Below, one piece after another: positions 45,200 to 57,066 of a stretch of DNA of 64,000 bases. How positions within the stretch are numbered: the first letter of the stretch is position 1; each line of letters opens with the position of its first letter. The position numbers and the translations under genes were made by a program. The notes beneath the pieces were generated by a model. The model was not told the origin of the DNA and searched no databases. It saw only the letters and a program-made list of their open reading frames with translations. This DNA comes from Arcuatula senhousia. Taxonomy: Eukaryota > Mollusca > Bivalvia > Mytilida > Mytilidae. The stretch lies in NCBI GenBank assembly GCA_963971305.1, contig OZ020306.1, forward strand, positions 37,655,512 to 37,719,511. Direction: 5' to 3'.

Positions 45200-48100
45200 C
45201 AGTTACATGTACCAACACTTTTCTTGATCATTAAGTGGTGGCGCCAATTCGGCATGGTAATTATCCAGCACTATCTGCATGAATGATTCTCAAGATTCTG
45301 AGCTCTCTTGTACGCATATGATCGGTTGTTAGGCAGGCGTGGTCTGTCGGGTTAAAATGGCAAAGGAGCTTCCCAACTATCTTCTGAATTTCCTATGCCC
45401 TTGTTTTGAGAAAAGTTTTGTCCTCGATGGATATTCCTATTTCATCGTCGTCTTTGTTTTTTAGAAACACTGAATCGTCTAAATTCCTATGTACGTTGCA
45501 GGAAGAGCTGGTGACGATATTGTCTTGGTTGGTATTAAACTTCTCGAAAATTATGTCGTTTGGACATGGTACACAAAGAGAAAACCTTCCATTCGGTAAA
45601 ATGAATGACATTGTTTTGTTTATCGTAACAGAGAGATTTGGGTGAACTTTATGAAGAAAAACTTCTCCCACGATGACCCAACCTAGGATTGTTTTCTGAG
45701 CGTATTGGAGCATTCCTGTCACCGATTGTCTTTGGTCGGGAACGTGATGCACTTGTTGAACGTCCTGTCCAATCAAAATCGATATCGGAACATCATCATG
45801 AAGTGGAGGGATGTGTCTTTCTAAATCACTTATAAAGTGTCTGTGAAACTGTGCTGCCCCTGAGTAGGAATTTCATCACGCATGTTTGGGATATGGTTGC
45901 GCTCAATCACGGTAGGTATTGTTAGACTTGAAGTTCCATCGAACGAAGATACTACGAGATTGTGGGTTTCTCTTCCAGTATTGTTGAGAACACCTGCGCA
46001 TGAAGTGATTTTGTACTCCGTAGATTTAGTTTTAATATGCAATGACTAAACACGTTCGGGCTGACTAGGGATCGATTACTCTGATCGTCAAGTATAGCAC
46101 ATGCCTTCACAGTATCGTCTGGACGATCTGACCGTGACAGGTTAACAAGAACGATTTAAGCTCATGATCTTCCAGAAAACTGTCCTTTGCATATATGGAT
46201 GCATGCTGACACAGTGTCGATATATTTTTTTATCACAGTTATTACTGATCTCCTCACCATAAGTTTTCCTATCTATGTGCATCGCAGATGCGTGTTTATC
46301 TGAAGAGCAAATTTCACATACAGTCTTCTGTGAACATTTGTTGGTAGTATGATGATCGGTAGCGCAACATCTATAGCAAATACCATGATCACGCAAAAAC
46401 TTGTTGCAGTCGTCAAACGATTTTTCCTTAAAGGCTCTACAGTCATTAAGACTATGCTTGGTCTTGTGTAATGGACAGAGTTTTTCAGATTGTTCAGATT
46501 TCTTATCATCTTGTCCTATGCTAGTCTTATGGACAGACACCTGTTGCTTGTGTGATTTACCAAATCTATCTTTCTCATGGGGTTTCTCACCATACGACGT
46601 GTGACTTGTTGATTCAGTTACATACGACAATCCAGGATCATTCTTCGTACGACTCAAGTCCCGAATAAAGTCAACTAGGCATATGAAAGGATGAAAAGTC
46701 ACACGGTGTGTTGTTTTGAAAAGATACGCATGTGACGTCCATTTTTCCTACACAGAGTTTGGTAGCTTATTTATGATCGGGTTCACTCCCGAGGAGGAGT
46801 TGAAGTAGCTGAGAAGAGAGTTGTACTGTCTATCGGACATAAGAGATTCTATCTTACAGAGAATGTCTAGCAGTTTATATATATATAATATCTGGAGTTG
46901 TCTTTGTCTATTAGAGGAAAGTTAGTCAACTTGCTGTGGATCAACGATTCCAGTAACTCGGAACTAACATACCTCTCGTCTAGTCTGTCCCAGATGATTT
47001 TCAAAGCCTTTTCCGGTTTGTTCAAATTGCTTGACCGAATGCTAAGAAGATACTTAGAAGACTGAGGTCCTAACCACTTAGACAATATATCTAGTTCGTC
47101 AATAGAGTTAGCGTCAAGTTCCTTCATTATACTAATGAATTGCACTTTCCAGAATGGATAGTTCTCAGGTTTGTCACTAAAGTATGACAGCCTAGAAATG
47201 AGCCAATCCTTCTTGAAAAGGAATTTGGTCATATCTTGAATATGGGTACCTGAATGGTAATCTACGTTGGCACGGTGATCATCAAAAGAATGATAATCTA
47301 ATTGAACATGAGATGGCACTGCACAAATTTGTACCTGTTGGATATCGCTTAACTTTGGGTTCACATTAGTCCTTGCAATTTATGCAGCTGTGATTGGTTC
47401 ATCAGTGTGTTTTTGAGGTTCAAAGTCTTGTGAAAGTAGAACATTTGCAGGTTGAAATGACTTTGCCTCGAGATTAAGATGGTTTATTGCTGACTGGTCT
47501 TCAACATATCTTGATGCTCTCTCCAATGAATCAAGTGGTTTGCTTATATCAAGTCTTTCAAGATTTCTTAGTTGAGACATGTTGCTCTCCTGTTCTCCAT
47601 CAAATGCTTCTGTTTCGGCTTGTGCCACTGCGGCTTCTTGATTGCTTGCAAGAAGTTTCAGATCTGCCTCAAATTCTGCCTTTTTTCAAGTAATTTCATT
47701 CTTGGCTTTTAAGCTTCTTGTTCGTCCAAAGCAGCTTTCTCCTTCATAATGGTTGCCTCTTGAACAGCAAAAGTTAGCGGCGTCTGCTTTAGCTCGTTTT
47801 TTTTAAAAGTTCAGATGTCTGGATGTTCTGGAAGACCTTGAGCTCTTAGAATGGTTTCAAATGCTCGTAGCCTTGCTGTAGAAATTTTATCTATGATACC
47901 GTCTACAATTTCTTTACAATTGGTGATCTCCTTAGAATGTTCTTGGTAAGTTTCAATACTTTGTTTGATCTTATTCTTGTGAGGAATGATATGTAGGAAG
48001 ATGATGTAGCACATAAGTCACTGTCAGGCCTGGGGTCAATAACAATGCAATGTATTGCATTTCATTACCAATACTTTACAAATTTTGTCATTACATTACA

Positions 48101-49620
48101 TTACCATTACTTTTTTTCTCTTCTGTAATGCATTACATTACCATTACTTTGCTTGTGTAATGCATTGCATTACACATTACATTTTGATTAAATATCTATA
48201 GGTAAATCTTTTTATACTTCTAATACATGCATGTCATCTGCAGAAAACCATTTTTTGTTCTGTATCTGAGAAAATAATTTCGTTTAATTATTGTCTCAGT
48301 CTGCATACAATAATATTTTGAAATTTTTAACATTTAATGTGTAATGGTATTTACATGAATATGAATCAGTGAAAAATTCTAAAAAGTTCAGATCACAATC
48401 CCTTGTGGAGATTTATGGATTTGGATTACAAAGAATATTTAATGGCAATTCAGTTTTTACTACAAGTGGCACAAATGGTCATAATATGTAAACTTACAAA
48501 AATGAGGCCAACTTTTTTAAGTTACTGTACAATTATCACAAATTTATTGAAAAAAAAAAGAAATTATCATTATTAAATAATACTACAGTTTTGGTGTTTT
48601 TTTTTATTATTTCAAGTTTGAAATCTTCTTGAATAAATCAGAAAATAAGTCAGCATTTAAACAGACATGTCATTTCTGTTTTTACTATGAATTATATTCA
48701 AAGATTAAATCCTTTGGTCTTTTGTCCTTTCATAATATTTGACCCCAATTAGTGAATATATCTAATTGTTATAAAAACAAATTAGTACAATAAAAATGCC
48801 ATTGTTATGCTTGAAGACATCTTAATTGCAAACATCAAAAAGGTGATTATTAATCTTATTTTAGTCTCTCTTTTCTTACTTTACTACATGTACAGACATA
48901 CAAAGTGTCATGTTGCTAAGTGCATCCTTTACTTTTTGTTTAATTTTCAAATAAAAGTACATATACATAAATAATTTTATAATAGTTTGGATTAAGGGTT
49001 GATTGACAACTTTCTGTTTTAAATCCTATACCTATAATAATTGCTTTTTAAAGACTATTTTTTATTATATTTTCTCATTCAAACATTTTTTTTAGATGTA
49101 CAAAATAAGAAAAAATATAATGACATGTAATACAATGTAATGGGTGCATTACACAATTTTTGACCCAAGTAATGCATTACATTACATTACATGTAATGCA
49201 GAATTTGTGCATTACACATTACTTTGCATTACTGAAAAAATGTAATGATTACAATGCATTTGCATTACGCATTTGCATTACCCCAGGCCTGGTCACTGTA
49301 CGCCTTTGAAATGTCAAGTTCTAGATTGTTGAAGTAGTCAATCTGTGACATGGAAGGACTGAAGCTCTTAATCAGTTGTGTGACAATGACCCATAGAGCG
49401 TGAAGATCCACAAGAAATTTCTCCTTGGCTGCTTTATACTGAGTGGCTGCCTGCGGGGTGAGCGTTCGTACTCGAAGGTTTTGAACTTCGTAATTCATCT
49501 TTGTGACTGGTTTGGTTTTTACTGTTCTGTCACCAGATAAGGCCCAACAACAGAATAGCAAAATTAACTGGAAATTCACTTTATAGGGCGAAATGCAGAT
49601 AAAAGCTACAAAATACAAAG
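45200..49620 (-). pseudogene. BEL/Pao retrotransposon gag-protease-start of pol, broken
   Basis: Minus-strand polyprotein in pieces. N-terminal coiled part: MNYEVQNLRVRTLTPQA and DYFNNLELDISKAYSD (49500-49295), then the hAT insertion, then KQSIETYQEHSKEITNCKEI (from 47960). Gag core at 47364-46867: FKKDWLISRLSYFSDKPENY, WKVQFISIMKEL. Zinc-finger region at 46480-46280: CPLHKTKHSLNDC, GICYRCCATDHHTTNKC, VCEICSSDKHASAMH. Protease end at 45776-45600: MIGQDVQQVHHVPDQR, ILGWVIVGEV. The start of pol, EAPLPFRPDRPRLPNNRSYA and FMQIVLDNYHAELAPPL, lies at 45400-45210. Multiple stops and shifts. No RT core, RNase H or integrase follows; no LTR of its own was identified. Confidence 0.85.
48025..49291. mobile_element. 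Non-autonomous hAT-like transposon inside BEL gag
   Basis: Ends CAGGCCTGGGG and CCCCAGGCCTG are inverted, and GTCACTGT flanks both sides (48017-48024 and 49292-49299), an 8 bp target duplication. CAG-starting TIRs of this form plus 8 bp duplications fit the hAT superfamily. Subterminal regions at both ends are packed with GTAATGCATTACATTAC-type palindromic words (48040-48180, 49125-49280), probably transposase binding sites. No ORF in 1267 bp. It splits the BEL gag coding sequence, so it is younger than that element. Confidence 0.9.
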
Positions 49621-49731
49621 AAAAACGCATTCAAGCACCTGTTTGACAAAATATAAACTCAAATAACAAAGTAATATCGACATCGAAAATATGTACTAAA
49701 TAATGGTTATTTTCCCTATGGGCTTCCATAC

Positions 49732-50029
49732 TGTTGTAAAACTGGATTCGGGAGTTTCCGATAAGTTATTTATATCCGTGCCATGACGATATGGAAATAC
49801 AAGAAGACGATTGGCTAGCCAACGCGGAACACGTGGACAGACGAGAACTCGCGGGAAATTCGAGAATACGGCCTTCTAGTTCCAGACTTTGACCAGGTAA
49901 CTCTGTTTTTCTATTTGTCCCAAGCCACTGTAAATTTGCCAACACTGGCGAACCGTTGTCTTTGAACTCGGTGCTAAGGAGTCAGCAGTTCCTGCCTCCA
50001 TTTACATATCCAATACCTGTTTTACAACA
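49732..50029 (+). repeat. 5' LTR
   Basis: 298 bp, TG...CA ends with TGTTGTAAAA at the start and TTTTACAACA at the end. A TATA-like TTATTTATAT lies at 49766-49775. A strong splice-donor match CAG|GTAAC lies at 49894-49901 and is kept in the other LTR. Confidence 0.9.
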
Positions 50030-50031
50030 AG

Positions 50032-50045
50032 TGGCGTCGTCGCTG
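50032..50045 (+). promoter_or_regulatory. Candidate primer binding site
   Basis: TGGCGTCGTCGCTG starts two bases after LTR1. A TGG start is expected for pairing with the CCA end of a tRNA. I cannot name the tRNA. Confidence 0.5.
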
Positions 50046-50159
50046 TGTAAACCAGTGTTTGTGAATTTTTGGCAGGAGAATATACCCGCCATTTTCTGCA
50101 CGGACTTGGGTTGGTACAGTGGATTGGATAATTTTTTTATTTACACCCATTGATAAGTA

Positions 50160-51040
50160 AAGGTAATAACAAAACTACCGAACTTGAATGATCAATCTCA
50201 TAGTCCAGAGAAAATGACAAAAACGAATCAGTCATACCGGAGAATTGGTGGATCGCAATGGTCCTGACTTGGTACAGGCATTTCAAACGAAATGGTGGGT
50301 TAAACCAGGTTTTATGGCGCCAAACCTCCCTCTGCACTTGCGATCTTAGGATCCGGTAATGACCATAGAACACAACATAGTTGTGTGACACAATAGGAAT
50401 ATTGAGGTGATCATCTCAGTACAGCAGACAAGTCAAACACTAGTTAAAACAATTAACTATCATATCTTTTAAGTCAATTTTGAACTTTTCTACTAGTGGC
50501 TGATAATGAAGAAAGAATTTTTTAGGGATCGTATGAGACGTATTTTCTTATATCCCTGCTCCAAAAGTCGGTCACGAAGAAATCGGTGTCTGATAAAAAA
50601 ATCTGTGAAATGTGTGCAAGCTCTGGCATATCGAATAAGTTGTGAAATATAAACACCGTATGCAGGGGAAGTAGGTATATTGCTCTGTAGATTAGGAAAA
50701 TTAATAATTTGAAAATTAAAATCGTCTCGTTTATCGTAAATTTTTGTACTGAGATGACCACCTGGGTCAAATTCGATGTACAAATCCAAGAAAGACGTGA
50801 AGCAATTTGATTCGGTGGTCTCTTTAATCTCCAATTCTGGAGGATATATTGAAGGAATCCATCTACCAAATGAAGTGTTATTGACAGAAAGGACATCATC
50901 AATATATCTGAATGTAAGATTAAATGACCTTGACTCTTTCATCTTCTTGTTCTTTACGAGTCCCTGAAGAAATTCAGACTGGTAAGAGTATAAAAACAAA
51001 TCGGCGAGGAGAAGAGCACAGGTCAGTCATTATTTTATTG
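50160..51040 (-). mobile_element. Penelope-like fragment inserted in the LTR element
   Basis: TGATAAGTA stands on both sides (50151-50159 and 51041-51049), a 9 bp target duplication. On the minus strand, from about 51021, the RT reads LLLADLFLYSYQSEFL, FRYIDDVLSVNN (catalytic YIDD box kept), IYPPELEIKETTES, IYDKRDDFNFQIINFP and SNIPTSPAYGVYISQLIRYA, ending at 50493 after a frameshift. The tail (50400-50160) matches 21270-21500 and 3521-3665. It is 5'-truncated just before the GIPMGTNCAP motif. It belongs to a subfamily different from the 37.5 kb copy, because the tails are unrelated. Confidence 0.85.
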
Positions 51041-51317
51041 TGATAAGTATTTCGTTCTACGCACACTAAGAGCTATTTTACTTAGAGCTGTGCACAATTA
51101 TTTATTTTTCTCAAATTTGGAGACACGAGGGTTACTCGTGACGTACTGCTCAGTGTGACGTAGTTAAATCCTATTGGTTGTTTTTTTTTCGGCCAGAAGT
51201 TCATTGATATTTTTGTAAACAATCGGAGCTTTTCACAATTTTTGATTAAAATTTTGATTTTTTTGCCATAGAAATACATTGTTTTGTATTAAAGAGTTGT
51301 TCTCTCTTACTGTTGAC

Positions 51318-51500
51318 ATGGCTGAGCGTAAAGTCCAAATCAATATTTGTTCTAGAAGTGAACTGCTTAATTTGCCAGGTATTGGGCATAGAATAGCAGA
51401 TTATATTGAGAGACAAAGAGCTGTTGTCCCATTCACATGGGAAACATTTTATCACATGCCCTATCTTAGAGGCCCTGAACAATTGTATGATATGATATGA
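51318..51500 (+). CDS. Helix-hairpin-helix protein at gag N-terminus
   Basis: Starts at ATG 51318 in the context GACATGG: VQINICSRSELLNLPGIGHR places LPGIG in a helix-hairpin-helix of the ComEA/PsbU-like kind, followed by IADYIERQRA. Such modules bind DNA or protein; I have seen them at the N-terminus of mollusc gag-like proteins, but its role here is inferred. A 5 bp repeat slip (ATGATATGATATGAT at 51487-51501) creates the stop; without it the frame continues as GFDTTENE in the next segment. Confidence 0.65.
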   Translation: MAERKVQINICSRSELLNLPGIGHRIADYIERQRAVVPFTWETFYHMPYLRGPEQLYDMI

Positions 51501-52289
51501 TAGGGTTTGACACCACAGAAAATGAATGCATTGAGAGTGAACAAATCCTCAGTGACTACAATACTGGACAAAATACACAAACTGAAAATGTAACTTGTGA
51601 ACCAATTACACAAGATTACCAGTGTGAAACTTATGCATACACTAGTAATTGCATGCCCAGGTCATATTATGAAATGTCCTATACACAAGAATTCAAGCCA
51701 AATGTTGAGGTACACAAACAAAGTACACACAGTGAAAACACATCATTAGATAGAGTACCTGTCAATACAAGTCAAAAGCAACACTTATGAAACAGAATCT
51801 ATTGACACAGATGTTGACTTTCCCTTTTCAAAAATGAAATTTAATCTTCCCGTAAACACGGGTACAAGCGAAGCAAGTCCAAAGGTACCATTCTCCAGTA
51901 AACCAAGCCCAAGTGTTCTTGGAAAAGTTCTTGGGAAATTACTCGGGAAAGTTGGATTAAGGTATAAGCAAGATACAAATGCTGTTCCCAGTAGACCTAC
52001 CCCAGGATTATCTGGGAGCCAGCAAAGCATGCCGGTGACTTCGCCAAGAGTAGTTAATGATCAGGTAAAGGGAAAAAGTCCTCATAGTCATATTCGTCAA
52101 CAACAATTGACAAGCAATAATTCTAATTTTACTGCAAACCCCGTTCATGCGGGACATCAACAACAGGTATATCAAAATGATGAACAGTCGAATGAATTTT
52201 CTCCAGGCAGTACCAGGGTACAAGAGGTACTGTATCGGAAACAAGTACCGGTAGATAGTAGATTTAGCTCACCCAGGCCAGGGTGCTAA
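51497..52289 (+). pseudogene. Gag-like linker with Gly/Lys helix, two frames
   Basis: Frame 51497-51790 is acidic and polar (FDTTENECIESEQILSDY). A single-base shift near 51775 moves to the frame ending at 52289, which carries SKPSPSVLGKVLGKLLGKVG, a short amphipathic segment with repeated LGK, then Gln/Ser-rich sequence. Another shift at about 52283 leads into the proline repeat region. Function is unknown; its position suggests part of one gag polyprotein. Confidence 0.5.
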
Positions 52290-53082
52290 TGTTGGTAGTA
52301 GGTTAAGCTTTCCTAGTCCACTGGTCGTGCCTGGGTTTACCCGCATTCCATCTGTTCAACAAACCTTTCAAGGTTCAATTGCCAGTTCGCCCAACCCAGG
52401 CGTATCTGGGCAATAAAGACCCTACCGAACAGTTGCCAGTATGCCCAACCCAGGCTTAACTGGGCAACCCTACCTACTAAATACACATGCCAGAATGCCC
52501 AATCCAGGCACATCTGGGCATCAAACACTTTATCCAAATGTTACCATTTTGCCAAGACCAAACTTACCTAGGCAGTCAGACACATCAGGCACAGTCGCCA
52601 GCACACCCAACCCAGGTTTGCCTGGGCGACAACCTTGGCATGCATACACACCAACTGCAGTTGCCAGCACACCCAACCAAGGTTTGACTGGGCAACCAAT
52701 TATGCAAAGTGTTTCAAATCGAAAGTTAAAACAACAACAAATACCAAGAACCCCCATCACAACTGTACCCAACCAAAATCATACTACCCTGAGAACCCAG
52801 CCCAAACAACATTACCCGGTTGCAGCTGGGAATGTCCAACCTATGACAAGTGTTTCACACAGTGTTCCAAACCGACCCGTCCCATTAACTTTGGCGGATT
52901 CTAATTGTATACAACAGACAACAAGAGTACCTAGACCATTTATGGTTCAACCCAATTATGAACAACAAATACCAGCAACATTGGCATATTCTCATCTTCA
53001 ACATCTATCAGGAGTACCTACACCAATGAATACTCAACCAACTTATGAACAGCAGAGGCAATACCAACCACCACAAGACTAA
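52290..53082 (+). pseudogene. PNPG repeat and Gln-rich region of the gag polyprotein
   Basis: Five to six copies of a PNPGLTGQ-like peptide (variants PNPGVSGQ, PNPGTSGH, PNPGLPGR, PNQGLTGQ) between 52378 and 52700, each coded by a CCCAACCCAGG DNA repeat with irregular spacers. One copy has CAA changed to TAA (52414 area). The rest is Gln/Thr/Pro-rich and low in structure. Frame 52441-53082 is in register with the 53110 gag frame, separated only by the stop at 53080-53082. Confidence 0.65.
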
Positions 53083-53109
53083 GGATATAATTATGTCCCA
53101 GAAAGAACG

Positions 53110-54160
53110 ATGGTTTCAGGATTCCCAAACTTACAGTTGGGCTACACACCGATTCCAGTGCAACAAACGCAGCCGAGGAATGCTTTTCCTGTGACGTACA
53201 CAATGGCCAATTCCAGATTAGTTCAACAGCCAACTTCAGTTGATTACTCCATGCCACAATTTCAACCCCCTCATGATCCAGAACTGATGAATAGGGTACA
53301 GATGCAGAGTCGTCCTATGCCAATCAGAGATGATAGACCTATCATGAGACATGAGACCAGATATACTGACGATCCCTACACTTCTGACCACGAATCAATT
53401 GACGGTCATTTCCCTCTTAAGAGGGGGGAAGAGAACAATAGAAGTAGAGAGGCAAGGCCAGTTCCCATCCCTAGAAATCCTAGGGCCAAAAGGTTATGGC
53501 AGGAACAAGATCGTAGGTCACAGAATTACTTCTGTGCCATGAAAACACTAAGGTACAAAGGTGACACCAATTGGAAAGCTTTCATCACTAAGTTCAAAGA
53601 TATGGCTGAGGCTGCAGGTTGCAACAACGACGAGAAACGTCAGCAGTTGAGTTGGTGCTTAGAAGGTAAGGCCAACGAGTTTTATACCCTACTTTTAGAG
53701 GGCAATGTGAGACCAACATATAGAGAACTGGTTTCAAAATTGGAAAAGCGCCTTGGTTTTGCAGAATTGAAAGAAACCTCCATGCCGCAGTTCACCGCCA
53801 GTAGACAAAACTACAACGAGTCCTTAGAAAATTGGGCTGATAGAACCTTATCCCTTGCATCAAGGGCCTTCCGTGGTTTACCGGAAGAACACAGTGCTGA
53901 GATTTTGTCAAGGGTGTGATGATTCAGAGGCAGGACAACACGCATGTAATGCTAGACCGCATTCAATGGAGGCTGCCATAGACATAATAAAATGGTTTCA
54001 ACACTCCAAAAGAGCTATCCAGAATGTAGGGTCCGCTATCGCCAGCATTAGTGTAAATAAAGAAGATCCGGATCCCATGGCCACTAAAGAACCTGATAGA
54101 TTAACTCAACTTAGAAAATATCGTGAAAACATTAGTAGAACAGTTGTCATCCTTGCCTGA
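53110..54160 (+). pseudogene. Gag (capsid-like) of the LTR element
   Basis: The 269-codon frame contains a retrotransposon gag core: WKAFITKFKDMAEAAGC, KRQQLSWCLEGKANEFY, YRELVSKLEKRLGFAEL and ASRQNYNESLENWADRTL. A frameshift near 53910 moves to CQGCDDSEAGQHACNARP and MEAAIDIIKWFQHSKR, ending at 54158-54160 after a further shift. The sequence fits a capsid fold as in Ty3/Gypsy elements and binds packaged RNA by inference. Confidence 0.8.
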
Positions 54161-54746
54161 CCGACTAGCCACCCCTGTTTCTTCAGGGAATTCCCCCAAG
54201 AGTAAGAAACCTACTGTTCACAGAGGGGAGAGAGGCCGAGGAAAGGGCAGAATATATTAAAGTAAGTTAACCTGTTATGCATGTAATGAGAATGGTCTTT
54301 ATGCCAATAAATGTCCCAACAAAGAAAAGCTGGGTAACAAGGATAAAAGTGAGACTGAAAAATTCAAATCCAATACGGCAGCTGTGGGTATGTTAGGCAC
54401 AGCCCGTGGGTTAAGAGTTGGAGTCAAAATACAGGGTAGACAGATTCATGCCATAGTAGATACTGGAGCACAAGTGTCAATCTTTAAAGATAAGGTTTTA
54501 GAGAAGCTTCCGTATAAACCTCCTGTTGTCAATAGCACCACCCTGCATGCTGCAGGGAGGGAAATGGTCATGAACAGTTACGTACTTGAGCCTTCATATT
54601 TTAAACTAGATGGAGAACAGTTCAAGGAGGAATTGTATGTAGCACCCCTTGACTGTGACATGCTGCTGGGGTTAGATTTCCTGGAAAAACACAATTTATC
54701 CATTCATCTAAGGAGAAGAGTACTAGATTTTGGAGAGTGGCCGTGA
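54161..54746 (+). pseudogene. Nucleocapsid zinc knuckle and aspartic protease
   Basis: Basic stretch KPTVHRGERGRGKGRI, an in-frame stop at 54258, then CYACNENGLYANKCP, a CCHC knuckle whose His is replaced by Leu, so zinc binding would be impaired. The frame from 54384 carries the retropepsin: HAIVDTGAQVSIF (active-site DTGA), then DCDMLLGLDFLEKH. A frameshift at about 54735 splits it from the next ORF, which begins with the expected AVTVP continuation. Confidence 0.85.
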
Positions 54747-56041
54747 CAGTACCTGACAAGATGGTTTTTCCCCCCATCACTGATGTGAAAATTACCGGTA
54801 AGGCCAATGCACAGTCCACTGAGTCCCTTATTGAAGACCCAAGGGTGCAAGTTAACTCAATCAATGGAGAGGAATCAAGATCTGAAAGACAGACTTGTCC
54901 AGGTGGAGTGGAGGACCTTCCCTGGAACTTGCAGGGGTCAACCATTGGTTTAGGGGAGATACTTCCAGAGGAGGAACATTGTTCAAGGGGAACACTGTCG
55001 GCTGATTTCCAAAGAATGGGTGTGAGTAATAACTATGTTATCAAGTTCAAAGTGATTGAGCATTGTCAGAGTACTAGCAATGAGATGCTAGTGGTGTTAA
55101 ATGTGTGTACTTTCCCCAAAAGCTTTGAAAACCCAAGAATAAATGTAATAAGGCTAACACTAATGATGTTCTTTTTGGTTTCAGCTATAAACTACAATGT
55201 AAACCAGAAGTCTGAGAAAAGAGAGGTTGAGGAAGGGAAGAACCCTGCTGTAGGCAGGGGAATAGGAAAGGGGCTCCTAGACTTCACTCGGGAGGAGCTG
55301 ACTGAGATGATCAGGGAGAGTGAGGGAAATGCCATGGACAGCGTTTTTAGAATACCTGATAGAGGCGAACTTGTTGAGGCCATATTCGTTCGCGGTAGAT
55401 GGCTGCCTAGAGCCTCAAAGTGTCCCATTCCCGGGTGTGAGGTCCGAGATAGGTCGATTAAACGTCACGTGGTAAAGTTTCACCTGTCCTCAGCCTTCAC
55501 ATTCCCTATAGATCCTGGAAATGGTGTGCACCAGATCCGACAAATGGAGGTCTTGAAGCAGTTGGTCCAGCGGATACTGGGGAAGAAGTCAACCACTATA
55601 GATTTTTGGCAGTGGGCAAGGTCACAGTTGAAGTTGTATGAACTCTTGCGAAGTTCCCGTTTCTTCTTTCCCAGCTGTTGCAAAGTTGTGCCGGATGGCT
55701 GGATGGAATCAACCTGAAAAGCTGATGTTGAGGCCCAACAACTGCCCTGCACTTTTGTGTCATTTGAGGGTAGCAGTCATGATGTTACAGTTTATAACGG
55801 ACAGCCAGAGGGAGCAGATTAAAACCCTAGATTTGTATGTCTACCCCAAGAAATTGGGATTAACAAACAGTTATACCAGTGATGAGTTCTGAGTGGATGT
55901 CCTTGGTTTCCAAGAACTTAGAAGTTGGGCTGACAAGTTGTGTCCAGACCAAGATGGACAATCTTCCCAGATTTACCTTGGCGACCGTTGTATTAGGTCT
56001 GATAAAGACCTGGAGGACATTCCTGCTGGAACCTCCCTCTG
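54737..56041 (+). CDS. 3' ORF with C2H2-like zinc finger, in place of pol
   Basis: 326-codon frame (to 55717) and its shifted continuation (55638-55892, then a last in-frame stop at 55890). The first 30 codons continue the post-protease region. After a splice-acceptor-like TTCTTTTTGGTTTCAG ending at 55184 the protein changes: EELTEMIRESEGNAMDSVF with a good initiation context at ATG 55334, then KCPIPGCEVRDRSIKRHVV and KFH (C-x4-C-x9-H-x4-H). The C-terminal part NNCPALLCHLRVAVMMLQFI lies after a frameshift. No RT, RNase H or integrase motif is present. I do not recognise the family. It may be an accessory or captured host protein. Confidence 0.6.
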
Positions 56042-57050
56042 ATGTGCCTAATTAAGAGAATTATAATCAACAAACTGCAATCATGACACACAGATAGACG
56101 GACGAGCAATAAATTGGTTGGTACCTTCACTTTTTTCTCGACAGTCTTTTGAGATAAATTAATTAGTAGTTTTAAGCTCTTAAATATGGCTTATATAGTT
56201 TTATTTGATTTATCCCCTGCTAGTTCAGGGACCCGTTAATGTGGGTACATGTTAAAGTACATTTTAAAAGCGATACTTTTTATTGAGGTTGTAACTTATT
56301 TTCTAAGATTTTTTTGATTTTTCAGAGGCTGCCGGGGGGGGATTTTTTGAGTGAGGACCACCAATGCTCACTGATTTTTCCCCCTGTTTATACAGGGACT
56401 TTTTGGACATTTTTTTGAAATAGATTTTTCATCTAATGGGTTAACTAGATTTGTCAATTGTCAGGGAGATAATTTGTGAGGTTTTCTAATAGATTTTTTC
56501 TATTAAAGTTATGATACTTTTTTATTAAAAGTTTCTGTTAAATTAATGTGCTTTTTGTACATTTTTTCTAGTAAGGTTAACTAGAATAAATTTTTGATAT
56601 TGCCAAGAGAGCAATTTATTTTTGAGGGTTTAAACTGTGTCTTTGTAACGTTTTGTAATGTTTATTAGGGATTCTTTTGAAGTATTTTCAGTCCCGTGAG
56701 ACCCTGTTCTGTCCGGTTGATTTTTGGGGATTTAAGGGTGGTTTTTATCCAAGTCAATTGGTAGTTTTATTGACATGACATTTTTTGACATTAAAACCTT
56801 TGCCCAGGCTAGTTAACAGTTATTTTAGTATTACCACACTCCACTTTTGGTTATTCCCCTTTGTATTTTTTACCTTGTACCTTACCCAGAGTAAGATGTT
56901 TAGCTACATGTATTGAATACCTTTGCTTTTAAGGTAATTATTTTATGCTAGATGGCATATAGTATTTTCCCTTTTAATAAGGGTTGTTAGGCTGGCATTC
57001 TGCCATTTCTGGGAAACTTATCATTTTATAATAGGTATATGGCCCATTTT
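56042..57050 (+). other. AT-rich 3' region of the LTR element
   Basis: About 1 kb without a frame. It holds several CCCCTG(C/T)T..TTCAGGGAC-like phrases (56215, 56385 area) and T-rich runs. Nothing else is recognisable. Confidence 0.5.
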
Positions 57051-57066
57051 AGAAAGTTGGGGGGAG
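57051..57066 (+). promoter_or_regulatory. Polypurine tract
   Basis: AGAAAGTTGGGGGGAG ends immediately before LTR2, the usual place for the plus-strand primer. Confidence 0.7.

Noticed and set aside
49956..50153. 65-codon frame starting in the LTR
   Set aside because: It begins in LTR sequence and ends in the leader; it does not continue into gag.
55638..55892. Separate 84-codon gene
   Set aside because: It is the shifted continuation of the zinc-finger ORF of the LTR element rather than an independent gene.
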